From assembly GCA_038320345.1 (NCBI GenBank), contig JBBQED010000002.1, positions 186,001-250,000 on the forward strand: a DNA stretch of 64,000 bases. The letters are read 5' to 3'. The translations under genes and the position numbers were made by a program. Each line of letters begins with the position of its first letter. The stretch's first letter is position 1. Source of the DNA: JBBQED01 sp038320345 (GTDB taxonomy: Bacteria; Bacteroidota; Bacteroidia; AKYH767-A; OLB10). Below the pieces are notes generated by a model. It saw only the letters and a program-made list of their open reading frames with translations. It had not been told where the DNA came from and did not search any database. Below are positions 61,201 to 64,000 of the stretch, piece after piece.

Positions 61201-64000
61201 GTGCAAATTGGAACTACTATCAATTTAACTTATCGCGATACTATTACACTCTGTAATGTACCGTATGAATATATAGTTGAATTAGATGATGTCGCTAAAC
61301 CTTGTACTTCAAGAAGCTCTGCTGCTAATTCCACGTTTACCTATTTAGGTAACGTGATTGGCAATCCCGGATTAAGATGTGTGAATGTTTTACCCAATGG
61401 TAATATTCAGTTGAATTGGGAACTGCCATCTCCATTATCTTTTATAGATTTTAATGAATATGAAATCTGGAGAAATAGTGGTGCTGGTTTTACACTCGCG
61501 TTGGATTCGATAAGTAATAATGCAATTGTTACTTATACTGACTTAACGGCAAATGGTAATGCACAGTCGTATTCCTACTACTTAGTTACTCAAAGTGGAT
61601 GTACAGGACAAGTGGAAAACTCAACAAGTGATACCTTGAGTTCTATATTTCTTACTACTACTCCATCTCTAGGACTTGCGACTTTAAATTGGTCAGCATT
61701 ACATTCACCTTTACCAGCAACTGCTACTCCAGGAGAATACAATATATTTTCTACCTATAATCCAGCGGGATCAATGGTTCAATTTGGAGATACTGTAAGA
61801 CTTGCTTATACTCAAGTTATTTCAGATTGCGATACCATTTTGAATCATCAAGTATCAGTAATTGATGCATCGGGTTGTGTATCTCGTTCCAACATTGCCA
61901 ACAATAACTTTACCTATCAAGGTAATATCATCGACAATCCTGATTTACGTTGTGTAAAGGTTCTGGCGAATGGAAATATACAATTGAATTGGGTTGCACC
62001 TACTGGTTCATTAGCCAACTTTAATGGTTATGAAATATATAGTAATACAGGAGCTGGATTTGTATTGTCCTCAACTATCAATAACGCTGCGGCTACTACC
62101 TGGACTGACGTTAATGCAAATGGAAATAGTCAGTCGGTGAAGTATTATATGGTGACTCGTTCTGGATGTACGGGATTATTAAGTAATAATAGTACAAGTG
62201 ATACTTTAAGTTCAATTTACTTGACTACCGTTCCTACATTAGGAACTGCAACATTAAACTGGACTGCCCTTCACACTCCGATTCCAGTAACTTCAACTAC
62301 AGGACAATATAATGTATGGTCGAATTATAATGTAGCAAATACGCTTCAGATTATCGGCGATACCGCAAAACTTACTTATTCTCAAGCGGTAAATAATTGT
62401 GATACTACCATTCTTCATCAAGTTACATTAGATGATGTGAGCGGTTGTATTTCACAATCCAATATTGCCACAAACCTTTACACTTATGCAGGAAATATTA
62501 TTGGCAATCCTGATTTAAGATGTTTAAGTGTTGACGCTGCGGGAGGTGTATTATTGACCTGGATAAATCCAACAGGATCACTAGCCAATTATAATAGTTA
62601 CGAGATCTATAGGAATAACGGTAGTGGTTTCGTCTTATACAATACGATTAATAATTCTGCACAAACAACCTTCTTGGATGTGCCTGCATTAGGCAATACG
62701 CAATCGTATAGTTATTATCTAGTGACTAAATCTGGATGTACTGGAATTGCAACGAATGGATCAACAGGTGATACATTAAGTTCAATTTATTTAACTACAA
62801 CACCAACACTAGGAAATGCAGGACTTACTTGGACTGCATTACACAATCCAATTCCAGCATCTTCTATAACTGGACAATATGATGTATGGTCAAGTTACAA
62901 TGCTTCCGGAACCCTAGCCATCTTCGGTGATACTGCTAAATTGGTTTACTCACAAGCTATTGTAAACTGTGATACTACGCTTCAGCATAAAATTACATTA
63001 TCAGATGCTAGCGGATGTATTTCACAATCGAACGTAAGTACCAACCTCTATACTTATCTTGGAAATATTGTTGACAATCCAGATTTACGATGTGTTAAAG
63101 TTCTTGCCAACGGAAACATTCAATTAAACTGGATCGCACCAACTTCTTCATTGGTTAATTTCAATGGTTATGAGATTTATAGAAATTCAGGATCCGGATT
63201 TTCATTGCTAACTACCGTGAATACCTCAGGAACTATAACGTACACTGATCTAACTGCAAATGGAAATTCGCAATCCTATTCATTCTATATCAAATCCAAA
63301 TCAGGATGTACAGGTTTAGCGGATAACGGATCTACGAGTGATACCTTAAGTTCTATTTATCTCACAACAGTACCAACATTAGGGCTTGCTACTTTAAATT
63401 GGACGGCATTGCATAATCCAATTCCATTAACAGCTAGTACAGGACAATATAATGTATGGTCGGATTATAATCTGGCAAATACTCTTCAAATTATCGGAGA
63501 TACTGCCTTGCTTACTTATTCTCAATCCGTGAACAATTGTGATACTACCATTCTTCATCAGGTTACTTTAGATGATTTAAGTGGATGTGTTTCTCAATCG
63601 AACATTGCTACTAATGTGTTCACTTATATTGGTAATGTAATTGCAAATCCAGATTTGCGATGTGTTAGTGTTGATCCAACTGGAACTGTAACCCTGACTT
63701 GGATTAATCCTACAGGTTCACTGGTCAATTACAACGGTTATCAGATTTATAGGAATAGTGGAAGTGGTTTTAGTTTACTAACCACTGTAAATAACGCTGC
63801 GAATACTTCCTTTACTGATTTAACTGCTACCGGAAATAGTCAGTCCTTCAGTTATTATATGGTCACTAAATCGGGATGTACAGGTTTAGTTGATGATGGA
63901 ACGACGAGTGATACACTCAGTTCAATTTATCTTTCAACAACTCCTACTCTTGGATTAGCATCACTCAATTGGACTGCATTACATAATCCAATTCCTGTGA
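58228..64000 (+). CDS. Giant repetitive surface protein, gliding/SprB-like (partial)
   Basis: Starts at ATG with a signal peptide (KKLFPLLIFLILASG) and runs open to the right edge: 1924 residues seen, no stop. The N-terminal SHLMGGEITWDC and KFKVKEYRDCNGIPG are typical of large gliding-motility-associated Bacteroidota proteins. From about residue 458 it consists of repeats of about 190 residues, each with two fibronectin-III-like halves (LRCV.VL..GNIQLNW and LNWTALHNPIP) and conserved cysteines (SGCTG, NCDTT, SGC.SQSN). Probably a T9SS-exported adhesin or cell-surface filament; the sorting domain would be beyond the window. Confidence 0.88.
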   Translation, partial: MKKLFPLLIFLILASGYRTSASHLMGGEITWDCIKTGPNAGKFKFKVKEYRDCNGIPGDASITLTTNAPGQAGGIFCSLLSQSDISPVGPGCPTCANPGGALNAVEEFIYESAPVFITGVPPATGWYFYYTSCCRNGSIINLSTSGGLNFTLRAIMFPYNATNTNPCFDSSPQFAERPQLSTCTRNLTSYNHNAIDEERDSLVYSWGQPLDNGWPGTNYPFAAGYAYNNPLPSATQNPLNVGATLDAATGVVTFTSYTQGAFVTVTKVTSYKCGIKVAEIYREIQIALLANCIISGSGAGTVYNTPPDILINPPSLFPGGAPYIDTVFVGDTVKFDLIAFDFEALPASAGGGAQTLTFTATGAQFGAGYISETTGCLYPPCATLTPPTPVSTVTNGLVSFYWRTDCNHLPKNLGCVNLSSTYNFVIKVFDNFCPSPAVNFNTFTITVLAPPPVNPPTLKCADVLPNGNVHLTWQVPKDTGEVDTNKYFNAYLVYRSTTGPAGPFTLIDSVFKIDTTYTDLTANANLGSVSYKLETRTICDLYNPRPVSGVISTIFLQVTQVGTNAQLNWTALFNPLPLPSSSKQKYYIYKESLPAGSGIFNLIDSVAQGLPLTYLDPITVCDDSINYRISVVDTTAGLGCTSHSNIDGSRLTGPLPNITPPSLRCVSVLPSGDIQLSWVGTLDTASYFASYEIYQATNLIGPYIKIGSVTNYGLNTYTHIGANGQTQINYYYIRTKAGCDMPSAFESTLPSDTLASMLLQATPALGFANLSWNALRNPLLPSQGPIYSVYRRIPPTITWTLIGTTAAKVYQDIIVLCDTAIEYKVAIPDASGCISESSIDNDQFTSLGDIILSPQLKCLAVQPSGDVDVTWIAPLDPNNFFASYQVYSATAIGGPYALLTTINNYATTSYTHVGANANGQIVYYYVKTLSGCTGLVPSVLNSDTLATMKLAVSNAAVGFADLSWNRMHTPNLVSAPGPYRILRRSTGIGLYVQIGTTINLTYRDTITLCNVPYEYIVELDDVAKPCTSRSSAANSTFTYLGNVIGNPGLRCVNVLPNGNIQLNWELPSPLSFIDFNEYEIWRNSGAGFTLALDSISNNAIVTYTDLTANGNAQSYSYYLVTQSGCTGQVENSTSDTLSSIFLTTTPSLGLATLNWSALHSPLPATATPGEYNIFSTYNPAGSMVQFGDTVRLAYTQVISDCDTILNHQVSVIDASGCVSRSNIANNNFTYQGNIIDNPDLRCVKVLANGNIQLNWVAPTGSLANFNGYEIYSNTGAGFVLSSTINNAAATTWTDVNANGNSQSVKYYMVTRSGCTGLLSNNSTSDTLSSIYLTTVPTLGTATLNWTALHTPIPVTSTTGQYNVWSNYNVANTLQIIGDTAKLTYSQAVNNCDTTILHQVTLDDVSGCISQSNIATNLYTYAGNIIGNPDLRCLSVDAAGGVLLTWINPTGSLANYNSYEIYRNNGSGFVLYNTINNSAQTTFLDVPALGNTQSYSYYLVTKSGCTGIATNGSTGDTLSSIYLTTTPTLGNAGLTWTALHNPIPASSITGQYDVWSSYNASGTLAIFGDTAKLVYSQAIVNCDTTLQHKITLSDASGCISQSNVSTNLYTYLGNIVDNPDLRCVKVLANGNIQLNWIAPTSSLVNFNGYEIYRNSGSGFSLLTTVNTSGTITYTDLTANGNSQSYSFYIKSKSGCTGLADNGSTSDTLSSIYLTTVPTLGLATLNWTALHNPIPLTASTGQYNVWSDYNLANTLQIIGDTALLTYSQSVNNCDTTILHQVTLDDLSGCVSQSNIATNVFTYIGNVIANPDLRCVSVDPTGTVTLTWINPTGSLVNYNGYQIYRNSGSGFSLLTTVNNAANTSFTDLTATGNSQSFSYYMVTKSGCTGLVDDGTTSDTLSSIYLSTTPTLGLASLNWTALHNPIPV
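59599..64000 (+). repeat. Eight in-frame units of about 570 bases inside the giant gene
   Basis: Units begin at 59599, 60214, 60793, 61372, 61945, 62515, 63085 and 63655. Spacings are 615, 579, 579, 573, 570, 570 and 570 bases, becoming constant towards the right. Units 5 and 7 resemble each other (VKVLANGNIQLNW) and so do 6 and 8 (SVD..G.V.LTWINPTGSL), showing a two-unit higher-order repeat of 1140 bases. The last unit is cut by the window edge. Confidence 0.9.

Overview
The window looks like a chromosome segment of a low-GC, T9SS-bearing member of the Bacteroidota. The evidence is the recurrent promoter box TAnnTTTG (many copies a few bases before the start codon), two proteins with type A type-IX-secretion sorting domains, PorQ and PorE-like components, a giant SprB/gliding-type repeat adhesin, and families typical of the phylum (DUF4920, DUF3822, START-like, SigK/RskA with fasciclin). 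Class-level placement is not certain from sequence reading alone. No rRNA, CRISPR array, transposase or prophage was seen.

Layout. 1-4.0 kb (minus): end of a histidine-utilisation operon (small membrane protein, hutI, hutG, ftcD; ftcD runs off the left edge). 4.4-16.1 kb (plus): prmA, a 1475-residue secreted protein, plsY, a PorE-like TPR/PD40/SPOR protein, clpS, an M48 lipoprotein, a small lipoprotein, nfeD-floA and tRNA-Arg(ACG). 16.05-17.73 kb: an array of tRNA-Arg-derived repeats carrying one stand-alone HSDR_N nuclease gene. 17.8-24.2 kb: rplS, a glycosyltransferase with an LptF/G permease, a START-like protein with a histone-H1-like tail, and small unknowns. 24.2-27.7 kb: two T9SS-exported proteins. 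27.8-30.1 kb: ECF sigma factor, RskA-like anti-sigma factor and fasciclin protein. 30.3-34.1 kb: SanA-like protein, VWA membrane protein and lolD. 34.2-36.9 kb: an A+T-rich three-gene operon with two different SIR2-like proteins, probably anti-phage defence, followed by a pile-up of intergenic repeats. 37-42 kb: RecD-like helicase, DUF3822 protein-rsmD-coaD, and an amino-acid permease. 42-47 kb (minus): TolA-like coiled-coil protein, HMG-CoA lyase, DUF4920 lipoprotein, pyrD. 47-49.7 kb: a DtxR/MntR regulator with a perfect palindromic operator and an NRAMP transporter fused to a universal-stress domain. 49.7-58.2 kb: smpB, porQ, glyA, a sugar nucleotidyltransferase, a second SanA-like protein, a nitronate monooxygenase-like enzyme and an M16 peptidase pair. 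58.2 kb to the right edge: an unfinished giant surface protein with repeats of about 190 residues.

The two most interesting regions are accessory. One is the tRNA-Arg repeat array, where two repeat copies are enclosed by stems with three compensatory base changes and bracket a nuclease-only cassette without an integrase. The other is the double-SIR2 operon with a small unknown third gene. The remaining genes are mostly housekeeping and cell-envelope functions. PorQ, the PorE-like protein, the two CTD proteins and the giant adhesin belong to one secretion theme; mntR and mntH form one metal-homeostasis unit; the sigma/anti-sigma/FAS1 trio forms one envelope-regulation unit.
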